NCBI RefSeq assembly: GCF_010993965.1
Contig: NZ_WIXM01000003.1
Location: forward strand, 186,001 to 250,000
DNA: 64,000 bases
Reading direction: 5' to 3'
From: Gracilibacillus sp. YIM 98692
GTDB taxonomy: Bacteria > Bacillota > Bacilli > Bacillales > Amphibacillaceae
The notes under the pieces are model-generated. The model saw only the letters and a list, made by a program, of their open reading frames with translations, was not told where the DNA came from and made no database searches. Within the stretch, counting starts at the first letter, position 1. The number at the start of each line of letters is the position of its first letter. Below are positions 10,407-19,220 of this stretch, piece after piece. The translations under genes and the position numbers were made by a program.

Positions 10407-10883
10407 TTATTCATCCGCTAATACTTCTTGCTCAAAAAAGTCTTCAAACTGTTCTTGCGGTCGTTCTCCCATGATCCTAGCAGATTCTTCGCCATTTTCA
10501 AAATGGACAATCGTAGGAGTTGCTTCTATATTATAAGTATTCCATTCCGGTTCAAATTCTAATAAATTAAGTTTAACTAAATCTATGTCATATTCTTCCG
10601 CTAATGGGACAACAACAGGTGTCGTTCTCTGACAATGAGGACATGTTGGACTGTAAAAATATACCGTAACATCTTCTCCATTATCTAGTTTTTCTGCTAA
10701 ATCCTCTGGAATGATTTGATTTTGATATAATTCATCATCTAACTGATCAATCGTGGCAGAATGCAAAGTAGATTTATTGTAGGGATTACCCTCTGATTGT
10801 TGTTTTTTCTGATATTGCACGACAAATGCAAGTGCAGCAAAAATGGCAACCAGCACAAGCACAAAAATAATCATTTTCTTCAC
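10407..10883 (-). CDS. Membrane-anchored thioredoxin-like protein (CPHC)
   Basis: The 158-residue protein has one N-terminal membrane segment (residues 4-24) and an extracytoplasmic thioredoxin fold. The redox motif CPHC lies in FYSPTCPHCQRT, and the cis-proline region IEATPTIVHF is intact. Its GTG start overlaps the bdbC stop (GTGA), so translation is coupled to bdbC. The natural inference is that the pair makes or maintains disulfides outside the membrane, with BdbC recycling this protein by passing electrons to quinone. It is shorter than BdbD and closer to general thioredoxin-family proteins, so I give no symbol. Confidence 0.85.
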   Translation of the reverse strand: MKKMIIFVLVLVAIFAALAFVVQYQKKQQSEGNPYNKSTLHSATIDQLDDELYQNQIIPEDLAEKLDNGEDVTVYFYSPTCPHCQRTTPVVVPLAEEYDIDLVKLNLLEFEPEWNTYNIEATPTIVHFENGEESARIMGERPQEQFEDFFEQEVLADE

Positions 10884-11308
10884 TTTGATACTCTCCTTTG
10901 TTGAACAACTATAAATATATGAATACTAAAAATAATGATAAATGCTAGGAATGCTAGAAATGGAATCGTGATAAATCCAAAATAATTCACATACGTAGTC
11001 GTACACGGCACAAGACCACAAGCTTCTCCAGCAGATTGTAAACTTTTTATATGCTGTATGAGGTAATGATATGTCGACACTACAATCCCTACTCCACTCA
11101 TAATTAACCCGGGAAAGGCATATCTAATATCCTTTTTATATAGAGCATATCCATATATAACCACCAATGGGTACATTAAAATTCGTTGAACCCAACATAG
11201 TTCACATGGAATAAACTTCATGACTTCTGAATAGAACAAGCTCCCAAGTGTTGCCAGAAGACTTTGTCCCCAAATAATAAAAAGCAACGTCTCCATTTTT
11301 TGTTTCAT
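10880..11308 (-). CDS. bdbC: Disulfide bond formation protein BdbC (DsbB family)
   Basis: A 142-residue quinone reductase with four predicted membrane helices. The first periplasm-side cysteine pair is CELC (after FIPCELCWVQR) and the second is CGLVPC, as in DsbB-type proteins. It reoxidises a thiol oxidase and hands the electrons to quinone. The partner encoded immediately downstream is the CPHC protein. AGGAGCTTGC precedes the ATG. Confidence 0.9.
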   Translation of the reverse strand: MKQKMETLLFIIWGQSLLATLGSLFYSEVMKFIPCELCWVQRILMYPLVVIYGYALYKKDIRYAFPGLIMSGVGIVVSTYHYLIQHIKSLQSAGEACGLVPCTTTYVNYFGFITIPFLAFLAFIIIFSIHIFIVVQQRRVSK

Positions 11309-11513
11309 TTTAGCAAGCTCCTCTCATCCATATTATACATAGAAGGCCTGTAAAAGAAAATATATTCACCTCCTAAACAAATAGATAATCAGTGGAATGT
11401 CACATGATTGTCAGAAAGTATCTTTAAATGTAAAATGAGCAATTTTTATAGAAACACCTTAACTATTGGTTAATAGTAGCTAAATAGTATAGATATCCAA
11501 CAAATATAATAGA

Positions 11514-11546
11514 GCAAAAAAAAAGCGTCCTATTAAATAGAACGCT
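11514..11546 (-). terminator. Terminator of the thi operon
   Basis: On the minus strand AGCGTtCTAT tta ATAGgACGCT is followed by eight T, five bases after the thiF stop. Confidence 0.85.
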
Positions 11547-11550
11547 ATGT

Positions 11551-12579
11551 TCACCCTATATATTGATGATATAATTTTTTGGCTTCCGTCATATCCTTCG
11601 TACCATGTATTAGAGTTCGCCCGTCTTGAAATAAGACAAATCGATAGTCATCTACAGAAAAAGAAACCAAGTAAGGGTTTTGGAAAATATTTAAACGATT
11701 ATTTTTTTCCAGAGATTTTGCCACCTGTTGTAAAGAGATCGACTTTCTCCCCTCACCTGGGCGTATTTGTACTGTATTTCTTCCACATAACACTGCTGTT
11801 TTCATTTGGTTATGATACGCCAAATTCGGATATGCCCGTTGATCAGAACAAGAAGGACACTCGCTATCCTTTAACTTGTGAACATCAAGTTCCATACGTT
11901 CGTTTTTCCACAAATCAAAAGCTATTAATTTATGAGACAATTGATCTTTATCTCCGACTAATAACTTAAATGCCTCAGTCATTTGATGTGCCACTACCAT
12001 TTGGATAGCAGGACTTATAACTCCAACAGTGTCACAGGTTTCTCCTTCTTTTGGAATATGATCCATTAAGCACTGTAAGCATGGCGTCTCATTAGGAATC
12101 ACAGTAAAAGTTATCCCGTAGCTGCTGACACAACCACCATAAATCCATGGCTTTTCATGTTTTTGTGTCATATCATTAATGAGAAGCCGAGTATCAAAAT
12201 TATCAGTTGCATCTATCACTAAATCCACATCCGGAATGATGCTTTCTAATTCATCAACCCCTGCATCTACAGCTTGGGCATCGACTTTTACTTCGCTATT
12301 AATCTCAGCAAGTCTTGATTGTGCAGCGATTACTTTAGGAAGCTTGTTCTGAACATCTTTTTCACAAAAAAGCTGTTGTCTTTGCAAATTTGTTTCCTCC
12401 ACATAATCGCGGTCAATCAAGGTAAGCTTACCAACACCTGCTCTCGCTAAGCATTCCGCACTACTAGAACCAAGAGCTCCAACTCCGACTATTAACACAT
12501 GACTTTTAGCAAGCTTTTCTTGCCCTTGTTCCCCTATTGGTCGAAATAGTTCTTGTCGATGATAACGGTTAGGAGCCAC
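11551..12579 (-). CDS. thiF: ThiF/MoeB-type adenylyltransferase for ThiS
   Basis: Adenylates the C-terminal glycine of ThiS before sulfur transfer. The 342-residue E1-like protein has the nucleotide motif [20 protein letters not shown] (about residues 31-50), the arginine region [10 protein letters not shown] and two cysteine pairs (CLQC, CPSC) for structural zinc. No rhodanese domain is attached. GTG start at 12579 with AAGGAATCAGCA before it; it overlaps the thiG end by 11 bases. Last gene of the riboswitch operon. MoeB is an alternative name for this family, but the position after thiS and thiG favours ThiF. Confidence 0.92.
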   Translation of the reverse strand: MAPNRYHRQELFRPIGEQGQEKLAKSHVLIVGVGALGSSSAECLARAGVGKLTLIDRDYVEETNLQRQQLFCEKDVQNKLPKVIAAQSRLAEINSEVKVDAQAVDAGVDELESIIPDVDLVIDATDNFDTRLLINDMTQKHEKPWIYGGCVSSYGITFTVIPNETPCLQCLMDHIPKEGETCDTVGVISPAIQMVVAHQMTEAFKLLVGDKDQLSHKLIAFDLWKNERMELDVHKLKDSECPSCSDQRAYPNLAYHNQMKTAVLCGRNTVQIRPGEGRKSISLQQVAKSLEKNNRLNIFQNPYLVSFSVDDYRFVLFQDGRTLIHGTKDMTEAKKLYHQYIG

Positions 12580-13339
12580 TGCTGATTCCTTCTTTTGGAC
12601 TGCTTGCTACAGCATAAGACTTTTTCGCTATTCTTCCAGCTTCATATCCTAATCGACCTGACTCAATCGCAAGTTTCATTGCTTCGGCCATTTTCACAGG
12701 ATCATTTGCACCTGAAACTGCCGTGTTCAATAATACCCCATCTGCTCCAAGTTCCATAGCATGTGAAGCATCTTTTGGAGAACCAATCCCAGCATCCACA
12801 ATGACCGGTACATTGGACTGTTCGATAATAAATTGTAAGTTTAATGGATTAATAATCCCTTGGCCAGAACCTATTGGAGAAGCTCCAGGCATGATCGCAT
12901 GAGCGCCTAATTCCTCTAGTTTTCTAGCTAATACCACATCATCTGACGTATATGGCAGAACCGTGAAACCTTCTTCTAGTAAAATTTCGGTTGCTTTTAA
13001 TGTTTCTACCGGATCAGGTAATAACGTTTTGTCACATCCGATGACTTCGACTTTGATCATATCACAAAGACCTGATGCATCAGCTAATCTAGCAGTTCGT
13101 ACTGCTTCATCAGCATTTTTCGCTCCAGCTGTATTTGGTAGAAATTTATATTTCTCTAAATCAAGTTTCTCTAAAAAGTTAGGCTGTTCAGGATCAAATA
13201 TATTCATACGACGTACTGAAAAAGTAAGTACCTCTGTATCTGAAACATCCACTGCCTTTTTTTGTGTATCAAAATCCGGATATTTTCCTGTTCCTAAAAA
13301 TAAGCGTGACTGAAATTGATATGAACCAATATTTAACAT
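12569..13339 (-). CDS. thiG: Thiazole synthase
   Basis: Forms the thiazole phosphate of thiamine from deoxyxylulose 5-phosphate, dehydroglycine and ThiS-thiocarboxylate. The 256-residue TIM barrel starts [20 protein letters not shown], as typical ThiG proteins do. The Schiff-base lysine is in MIKVEVIGC, and the phosphate-binding [20 protein letters not shown] region is near the C-terminus. The ATG at 13339 uses the GGAGGT that lies inside the thiS stop region; the longer in-frame reading from 13369 has no own site. Confidence 0.95.
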   Translation of the reverse strand: MLNIGSYQFQSRLFLGTGKYPDFDTQKKAVDVSDTEVLTFSVRRMNIFDPEQPNFLEKLDLEKYKFLPNTAGAKNADEAVRTARLADASGLCDMIKVEVIGCDKTLLPDPVETLKATEILLEEGFTVLPYTSDDVVLARKLEELGAHAIMPGASPIGSGQGIINPLNLQFIIEQSNVPVIVDAGIGSPKDASHAMELGADGVLLNTAVSGANDPVKMAEAMKLAIESGRLGYEAGRIAKKSYAVASSPKEGISSGS

Positions 13340-13343
13340 ATAA

Positions 13344-13547
13344 TCATCCACCTCCAACAAAATGTACAATCTCTAATTGATCACCGTCTGAAACTTTGGT
13401 TTGCTGGTGATCTCGCTTTTTTAAAATAACTTGATTATGTTCCACAATAAGTGACTTGCCTTGCAGATTTAAATGTTCTAACAATTCTGCAATAGTATCT
13501 GGCTGTTGTTCTACTGTAACTTGATCGCCATTTATTTGTAATTGCAT
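13344..13547 (-). CDS. thiS: Sulfur carrier protein ThiS
   Basis: A 67-residue ubiquitin-like protein ending in glycines (HFVGGG), the site adenylated by ThiF and turned into a thiocarboxylate. It lies 12 bases after thiO and only four bases before thiG. Three terminal glycines rather than two are present; whether the last one is removed cannot be told from sequence. Confidence 0.93.
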   Translation of the reverse strand: MQLQINGDQVTVEQQPDTIAELLEHLNLQGKSLIVEHNQVILKKRDHQQTKVSDGDQLEIVHFVGGG

Positions 13548-13559
13548 GTCATCACACCC

Positions 13560-14687
13560 TTATACATAAGTGTTTTGTTTACGCTTGATCGAGAAAGCTT
13601 CTTGATAGACAGAAGAAATAGCTTTTCCTTCTATTAAATCCGCCATAAATAAGCCAGTGATTGGAGCTAGTAAAATACCATTACGATAATGGCCAGCTGC
13701 GATAAATAAACCTTCTACTTCATCAACTTTATCCAAATATGGCAGCTCATCCTTTGTCTGCGGCCTAAATCCTGTCCATACCTTTTCAATCTCGGCATCT
13801 TTTATCTCTGGTATTAGATACATCGCTTTATCTAACAAAGAATGAATACCACCAGCGCTGACCTTTTTATCCATTTGATATGGTAATGATGTAGCTCCAA
13901 TAATCATGTGTCCATCCTTTTTAGGGACTATATAACAGCCCTCCGAGAATATCGTCGCTTCTACTAAAGGTTGATCTGGCCTTACTGAAATGCACTCACC
14001 TTTAACTGGGTACATCTCTGTATCCTTTGTAAAATAACGTTGGAAATCCTTCGTCCACACACCAGATGCAAGCACCACTTTTTCTGCATAGAATGTTTCA
14101 GACTTGGTAACAACACCAGACACCTTTTCATTCTCTATTAAGAGTTCTTCAACGGAGGTATTTTCTTTTACCTCTGCTCCAAAACTCTCTGCCGCCTTTG
14201 CAAAAGCTTTGGTAACATGGATGGCAGACACTTGGCCATCCCCAGGAATATGCAAGGCTCCCTTTATTTGATTCGAGACTTTTTGTTCTCTTGCCATCAT
14301 GTCATCCGGCGTCAGTACATAAGCTTCTTCACCAAATTGTTTTTGAAAAGCGGCTAACTGCTGAAGATGGTTTAATTGCTCTTCAGTTAGAGCCATTTTA
14401 TACATGCCTTTTTGGATCAGTTGTATGTCAATACCTGAATATTCAAATAGTTCCTTTTCTATCTGTGGATACAATTGACGGCTTTCTCGAGCAAACTGAA
14501 ATAAAGGTCCGTCTTGTGTAAATTCCACCTGAGCCCCTAACATCCCTGCTGCTGCACTCGAAGCTCCAGAAGCGACAGAGTCCTTTTCTAAAACTAGGAC
14601 TTGATAGCCTCTTTTAGCTAGTTGATAGGCTATCGAGCAGCCTATTACGCCACCACCAATAACAATTTGATCATACATTTTTCTCAA
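13560..14687 (-). CDS. thiO: Glycine oxidase ThiO
   Basis: FAD enzyme that oxidises glycine to dehydroglycine for thiazole formation. About 375 residues; the N-terminal IVIGGGVIGCSIAYQLAKRG motif binds FAD, and SGASSAAAGMLGAQVE and HYRNGILLAP are family landmarks. The start is uncertain. TTG 14687 is 6 bases after GAGAGGG and seems best. ATG 14693 sits directly on that ribosome site, and ATG 14678 is 15 bases away. Upstream tenI ends 14 bases earlier, so the genes are cotranscribed. Confidence 0.92.
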   Translation of the reverse strand: MRKMYDQIVIGGGVIGCSIAYQLAKRGYQVLVLEKDSVASGASSAAAGMLGAQVEFTQDGPLFQFARESRQLYPQIEKELFEYSGIDIQLIQKGMYKMALTEEQLNHLQQLAAFQKQFGEEAYVLTPDDMMAREQKVSNQIKGALHIPGDGQVSAIHVTKAFAKAAESFGAEVKENTSVEELLIENEKVSGVVTKSETFYAEKVVLASGVWTKDFQRYFTKDTEMYPVKGECISVRPDQPLVEATIFSEGCYIVPKKDGHMIIGATSLPYQMDKKVSAGGIHSLLDKAMYLIPEIKDAEIEKVWTGFRPQTKDELPYLDKVDEVEGLFIAAGHYRNGILLAPITGLFMADLIEGKAISSVYQEAFSIKRKQNTYV

Positions 14688-14701
14688 TGGCATCCCTCTC
14701 T

Positions 14702-15307
14702 CTATTGGTTAAACACTAGGAAGTAATCTTTTGCCGTTTCCACTGGGCTTTTAGCGCTCATAATACCTGACATCACTGCAACGCCGTCTGCACCTGCACT
14801 TTGAACAGATTTTATTCGTTCTGCACTGATGCCACCGATTGCCACTACTGGAATAGAGAGCGCTTCGGTTATGGCATGCAACGCCTGAATACCTTGAGGC
14901 TTGAGTTGATCTTTTGAAGCTGTTTTATAAATATGACCGAATATAACATAATCAGCTCCTAGACGTTCGGCTTCTATTGCTTCTTCTTTCGAGTGCACTG
15001 ATTTCCCTATCAATAAATGAGGATATTTTTCTTTAACTAAATCCACTGGAGGACTATGAAATGCAAGCTGAACTCCCTTGCATTCTTTCATATGAGCCAC
15101 ATCAACTCGATCATTAATGATTAGCTTCTTAGGCGATACACCAGCTTGAACAAGACGATTGATGAGCGATATATATTCACTTGCTGTTTTTCGCTTTTCC
15201 CTTAAATGAATGTAGTAAACATATGGGTCGATTTCACGGCAAATCGATACCAGTTCTTCTTCCGTATGTCGTCCATCAGAAATCACATGTATACCATGTG
15301 CTTGCAT
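14702..15307 (-). CDS. tenI: Thiazole tautomerase TenI
   Basis: A 201-residue TIM-barrel protein of the ThiE/TenI family. In B. subtilis TenI converts the thiazole made by ThiG into its aromatic form. Position as first gene before thiO-thiS-thiG-thiF supports TenI over the ThiE thiamine-phosphate synthase; motifs shared by both families (GKSVHS, GADYVIFGHIY, GGISAERI) cannot decide alone. GAGGG lies 7 bases before the ATG. Unlike B. subtilis, no tenA precedes it and no thiD closes the operon here. Confidence 0.88.
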   Translation of the reverse strand: MQAHGIHVISDGRHTEEELVSICREIDPYVYYIHLREKRKTASEYISLINRLVQAGVSPKKLIINDRVDVAHMKECKGVQLAFHSPPVDLVKEKYPHLLIGKSVHSKEEAIEAERLGADYVIFGHIYKTASKDQLKPQGIQALHAITEALSIPVVAIGGISAERIKSVQSAGADGVAVMSGIMSAKSPVETAKDYFLVFNQ

Positions 15308-15340
15308 GATCTTCCCTCATTTCTATGATCAATGACGATA

Positions 15341-15486
15341 AAGTGAGACTTACATCAGAGGGGCTTCCCCCCTAATGGTTAGCGAATCTTATCAGGATAC
15401 TAGCGTCCGTTATCCCCACTCACACTTCTTTTATAATTCTAAGTCTTGAAGTGAAGGGCTTAGGGACAATTGTTCACCGTGATAAA
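15341..15486 (+). repeat. Repeat family A, copy A2, in the thi operon leader
   Basis: Full-length family A element: ACATCAGAGGGG arm, GTTAGCG, GCGTCCGTTATCCCC and the end ATTGTTCACCGTGATAAA. It is placed between the riboswitch terminator and tenI, so every full-length thi mRNA carries its complement. Confidence 0.85.
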
Positions 15487-15498
15487 CCTTTAAAACAT

Positions 15499-15533
15499 GA
15501 AAAAACCACCCATCCAGCAAGGACAAGTGGTTG
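15499..15533 (-). terminator. Riboswitch-controlled terminator of the thi leader
   Basis: On the minus strand AACCAC ... GTGGTT with a partly paired upper stem is followed by six T. It lies about 35 bases after the TPP aptamer and is the likely OFF structure. Confidence 0.75.
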
Positions 15534-15562
15534 TTATCGTGAGCTTTAACAGATGATTGATC

Positions 15563-15660
15563 ATCTACGCCACTTCCCTCCGCTGGTGTTAGCCAGATCA
15601 GGTTCAAAGGGTCCGAAAAAAACGTTATCGTCTCAGCCACTTTTGGCTCCCCTAGTGTTC
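15563..15660 (-). ncRNA. TPP riboswitch (THI element)
   Basis: On the minus strand the conserved aptamer blocks are present in order: GGGGAGCC, GGCTGAGA, ACCCTTTGAACCTGATCTGG, CTAACACCAGCGGAGGGA. They match the TPP-binding thi box, with a variable arm between GGCTGAGA and the ACCCTTTG block. With TPP bound the downstream terminator should form and switch off tenI-thiOSGF. The open reading frame across this region (15431-15640) is spurious. Confidence 0.96.
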
Positions 15661-15871
15661 CCGTATATTTTTTTCACATAGATATTATAACATAATATCA
15701 TCAATTTTCAATCAAACCTTTACACAATAAAGAATACTTAGGCTTAGCCAAGCCTTTGGCTACAGCAAAAGCCTTACAACGTTCAAAATATTTTCCAATT
15801 TTATGTTTATTTTCATGATTTCAGGGTAGAGATATAATGGAACATAATTGACGAAAGGGTGTTTTTCGAAT

Positions 15872-16318
15872 ATGGCACAAGATCAAGAAAAATTACAAGA
15901 ATTAATCGATGGATTAAACGAAGACTTAGCAAATGAATATGCAGCAACTATTATGTACACATACCATGCATCAGTAGTTTCTGGGTTATACCGTTCCTTA
16001 TTAAAACCCTTCTTTGAAGATGAAATAAATGATGAAATCGGGCATGCATTATACTTATCCGACAAAATTAAAACATTAGGTGGAACACCAACTACAACTC
16101 CAGCGAAAGTCGAGCAACTTACAAATGTACAAGATATGTTAAAAGCAACATTAAAAGCAGAGACTGAAACGATTGAACGTTATGAAAAGCGGAAAGAACA
16201 GGCAGATGAGCTTGGTTTTACAGAGCTTGTAGTCAAACTTGAAGATATGATTGCAGATGAAACAAATCATAAAGAAGAAACGGAGCGTTTATTAGCAGAT
16301 GCTAGCTTCTTTAACTAA
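15872..16318 (+). CDS. Ferritin-like di-iron protein
   Basis: A 148-residue four-helix-bundle protein. Di-iron ligand motifs can be seen: an early LANEYAATIMYTYHA helix, EINDEIGHALYLSDKI (ExxH), and ADETNHKEETERLL (ExxH) at the end, the pattern of bacterioferritin-like and Dps-related rubrerythrin-type proteins. No heme-binding methionine or nucleic-acid-binding tail is obvious. Function is probably iron or oxidative-stress related. The ATG at 15872 follows AAAGGGTG; the longer reading from TTG 15848 would start within the ribosome site. A TATAAT at 15833-15838 is a plausible -10 box with a weak -35. Confidence 0.85.
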   Translation: MAQDQEKLQELIDGLNEDLANEYAATIMYTYHASVVSGLYRSLLKPFFEDEINDEIGHALYLSDKIKTLGGTPTTTPAKVEQLTNVQDMLKATLKAETETIERYEKRKEQADELGFTELVVKLEDMIADETNHKEETERLLADASFFN

Positions 16319-16334
16319 TGCTCCTTTTCTCCTA

Positions 16335-16374
16335 AACAGACTTTCACTTTTTTAGGTGAAAGTCTGTTTTTTTT
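16335..16374 (+). terminator. Terminator after the ferritin-like gene
   Basis: AAACAGACTTTCAC pairs with GTGAAAGTCTGTTT around a short T-rich loop, followed by more T. Confidence 0.92.
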
Positions 16375-16467
16375 ACATGATAAAGGCATAAACTATAAAT
16401 AAAAGCATGCATTTTATTCCGCATGTTGTTATTATTTAAAAATGTTTTCGTAAAGAGACACTTTTCC

Positions 16468-16494
16468 ATAGATTTATCTCTAAGATAAATCTAT
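16468..16494. promoter_or_regulatory. Perfect 12-bp palindrome over the yhaA promoter, probable operator
   Basis: ATAGATTTATCT and AGATAAATCTAT are exact inverted copies separated by CTA. A TATAAT at 16505-16510 is the probable -10 box of yhaA, so the palindrome covers the -35 region. No T run follows, so it is not a terminator. The regulator is unknown. Confidence 0.6.
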
Positions 16495-16540
16495 AAAACT
16501 ATGCTATAATGAAAAGAAAAATTTCAGGGGGGGGTTAACC

Positions 16541-17710
16541 ATGCAAGAAGCATTATTTCATGAAATAGATCAATCTTTTGACGATATGGTGAAAATGCGA
16601 AGGTATTTACATCAGTATCCAGAGCTTTCCTTTCACGAATACAAAACGGCTTCTTATATTCAAGAGCAATATAAGCAATTAGATATCCCTTTTGAAGCGA
16701 ATGTGGGCGGAAACGGGGTTGTGGCTACCTTAAAAGGTGGTAAGCCAGGCAAAACGATCGCTTTAAGAGCTGATTTTGATGGATTACCAATTCAAGACGA
16801 GAAAAAGGTTGATTATAAATCGAAAGTTGACGGTGTGATGCATGCATGTGCACATGATGGTCATACAACAACTTTACTCACAATAGCACGTGTTTTCAAA
16901 AAGTATCAACAAGAACTGCCGGGAACGATTAAATTCATTCACCAGCATGCAGAAGAAGTAGCGCCAGGCGGGGCACAGCCAATGATTGATGATGGTGTTT
17001 TGGATGGAGTAGACTATGTGTACGGCACACACCTTTGGACCAATACGCCATACGGTGTTGTTCAATCATCTCGCAAACATTTTATGGCAGCTGCAGATAA
17101 GTTTACGATACACATCAAAGGTACTGGAGGCCATGGCGGTATACCACAACAAACAAAAGACCCTATTGTGGTGGGTTCTCAATTAGTTACACATTTACAA
17201 CAAATTGTGAGCAGAAGAATAGATCCTCTTGAAACAGCGGTGCTTTCGATTGGAACATTTCATGCCGGAAATGCTTATAATGTGATTCCTGATACAGCAA
17301 AGATAGAAGGAACAGTGCGTACACTTAACCCATCGGTGCAACAATTTATCATCGATGAAATGGAAAAAATCATCCAAGGGGTTTGCAAGTCTTATGACGT
17401 TTCTTATGATTTTAATTATGCTAAAGGGTATCGACCTGTTATCAATCATGAGGAACATGCTGAGCTCATTTTAGATGTTGCGGATCAGTTATCAGAAGTG
17501 AATAAAGCTGAGATGATAAGCCCAAGTATGACGGGAGAAGATTTTGCTTATTATCTAGAGCACCGCCCTGGCGCTTTCTTTTTCACTGGAGCGCAAATAA
17601 AGGATGGTTTTGTCCCGCATCATCATCCAATGTTTGATTTCGATGAGCGAGCAATGGTGGTTGCAGCGAAAACTTTAATCGGTGCAACATTAAAGGCAAA
17701 CGAATCATAA
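16541..17710 (+). CDS. yhaA: M20 family amidohydrolase YhaA
   Basis: A 389-residue zinc aminoacylase/carboxypeptidase-like hydrolase of the M20D group (N-acyl amino acid or hippurate-type substrates). Metal-site motifs: RADFDGLPIQ, HACAHDGHTTTLL, HQHAEEVAPGGAQ and the final HHHPMFDFDE region. The dimerisation (lid) domain sits between about residues 180 and 290. AGGGGGGGG precedes the ATG. Its place next to the ecs genes matches B. subtilis yhaA. The true substrate cannot be read from the sequence. Confidence 0.9.
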   Translation: MQEALFHEIDQSFDDMVKMRRYLHQYPELSFHEYKTASYIQEQYKQLDIPFEANVGGNGVVATLKGGKPGKTIALRADFDGLPIQDEKKVDYKSKVDGVMHACAHDGHTTTLLTIARVFKKYQQELPGTIKFIHQHAEEVAPGGAQPMIDDGVLDGVDYVYGTHLWTNTPYGVVQSSRKHFMAAADKFTIHIKGTGGHGGIPQQTKDPIVVGSQLVTHLQQIVSRRIDPLETAVLSIGTFHAGNAYNVIPDTAKIEGTVRTLNPSVQQFIIDEMEKIIQGVCKSYDVSYDFNYAKGYRPVINHEEHAELILDVADQLSEVNKAEMISPSMTGEDFAYYLEHRPGAFFFTGAQIKDGFVPHHHPMFDFDERAMVVAAKTLIGATLKANES

Positions 17711-17744
17711 CAAGAACTGAGAAAGTTCTCCGTAAGATGCTAAA

Positions 17745-17811
17745 CAAGTGCTATTATGGACTGTTTTTATACGTATTTAAAAACGTCATGATAGCACTTG
17801 TATCTTTTTTT
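17745..17811 (+). terminator. Terminator after yhaA
   Basis: AAGTGCTAT and ATAGCACTT form the stem, with further pairing inside a long loop, followed by GTATC and seven T. Confidence 0.75.
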
Positions 17812-17950
17812 GATCTGCTTCTCGCTTTAAAATTGTCGTAAGAACCGTTCTATCTTCTATTTCGATCTTCTTCTCATATTAATATCGTCGTGAGAATGGA
17901 TCTGTCAAATGTTTGTCCTGCTCCTCCGCTTTAAAAACCATGAGAGAAAT
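17812..17950. repeat. Imperfect tandem repeat, period about 52 bp
   Basis: Unit 1 starts at 17812 (GATCTGCTTCTCGC), unit 2 at 17864 (GATCTTCTTCTCAT), and a weaker third near 17914. Units 1 and 2 align over 43 bases with GTCGT and AGAA blocks in register. Each unit begins with TTCTC and later has (G)AGAA, so each could form a small hairpin. This fills the gap between yhaA and ecsB, where B. subtilis has ecsC. Confidence 0.6.
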
Positions 17951-18002
17951 TAATACTGATAATAGAGCTATCCTATACCTACTGTAAAACAAGTTGGCAT
18001 CA

Positions 18003-19220
18003 TTAGCCTTTCCATTGTTTTTGCAAATAAGTTGGTATTAAACCATACACAAACATAAGACCTGCAATAGCCATCAGAATAGTCATAAAAATATTTCCAA
18101 TTACCATAAATAAGACTGTAAAGCCGACTACCTGCCAAAACATCAGTTGTTTCATCCACTTTTGAAACGATTCTTTTCTCACCTTTTCTGAAATCGGGTA
18201 TAGATCTAACCAGACAATCGTGACATGATGTTTCCACATCGGAGCTATTTGCAACAATGTCATATATAAAAATAACATCGCAAAAATCCATTTTACCCAA
18301 GGATTAGGCACATAATAAATCAACAATGCTCCGATAATAAATAAACGCAAGTAAACACCTAAATACTCACCGCTTCTAACAGTGGTTAATCGATATAGAT
18401 ACGTATAACTGCTTGATTGTTTAAAAGGAATCCACGCAGTTAACCATTGTGCAAGCAAATGGCGTTTTTTAACTTGTGTTTCAATATGAGGAACTTCTGT
18501 AAACATATTCGCTAATCGATAAAATGAGCGCATACGTAAATAATCTCTCTCGATTAGCAAATCCCAATTTAAAGCTTTTTGTTTCCTTGCAATCCTATAG
18601 TTATAACTAAACAATGCTGCCAATAGAATGGTCACCATTACAGTAAATAACATGTCTTGCTTTAAATAGAACAAAATAATGGCTGTAATCAAAGCAAATC
18701 GTACTATTTGATCGGTCAAACGTGTTTTAGGGTCACGTTCTCTTAACATCCACCAATTAGCTATAAGACTCCACGCTTTTATAATAAGCAAAATAACTAA
18801 TAAGAAACCATACGAAAAAGGTTGCCGATTTGGAAATACCGTAAAGAAAAATGGTGCAATAGCTGCCATTACTATAAAGAACAAGTATATTTGTGTGACG
18901 TAACTATAGACAAGCGTTCTGACGAAATAACTGATAAGTTGTGTTTCCGCTGGAATCAGAAAAACCACATCAGCACGTTTAAGCAACGTCTGAATAGGAT
19001 TGTACGTTGTGACTGCGCCTAAAGCAATAGCGATTATCCACACTGAAGGAAAATCGGAAGGGATCGCTTCTAACCATTGTTGATAGTAAACAGACAAAGC
19101 AGAAACAATAAAAACCATCGCAATAACCAAATGACCTGTGAAAATATATCGTAAGTAACGACTAAGCTCTTTCGAATGTGCCGCCAGTCGTTCGTAAAAT
19201 AATTTTTTTGGATCAAGCAT
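18003..19220 (-). CDS. ecsB: ABC transporter permease EcsB
   Basis: Integral membrane subunit of the Ecs transporter, 405 residues, with about eight to ten hydrophobic segments. B. subtilis Ecs affects secretion, competence, sporulation and intramembrane proteolysis by RasP. It starts 8 bases inside the end of ecsA (MLDPKKLFYERLAAH), so it is translated with it. EcsC, the third gene in B. subtilis, is not found downstream. Confidence 0.92.
   Translation of the reverse strand: MLDPKKLFYERLAAHSKELSRYLRYIFTGHLVIAMVFIVSALSVYYQQWLEAIPSDFPSVWIIAIALGAVTTYNPIQTLLKRADVVFLIPAETQLISYFVRTLVYSYVTQIYLFFIVMAAIAPFFFTVFPNRQPFSYGFLLVILLIIKAWSLIANWWMLRERDPKTRLTDQIVRFALITAIILFYLKQDMLFTVMVTILLAALFSYNYRIARKQKALNWDLLIERDYLRMRSFYRLANMFTEVPHIETQVKKRHLLAQWLTAWIPFKQSSSYTYLYRLTTVRSGEYLGVYLRLFIIGALLIYYVPNPWVKWIFAMLFLYMTLLQIAPMWKHHVTIVWLDLYPISEKVRKESFQKWMKQLMFWQVVGFTVLFMVIGNIFMTILMAIAGLMFVYGLIPTYLQKQWKG

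Noticed and set aside
11305-11375. AGGAGGTG upstream of bdbC as the ribosome site of a leader peptide
   Set aside because: No start codon at proper distance; the only frame begins on a GTG within the site itself and encodes 19 residues.
15431-15640. 69-codon minus-strand ORF
   Set aside because: It covers the TPP aptamer and its terminator; the sequence is explained by RNA structure.
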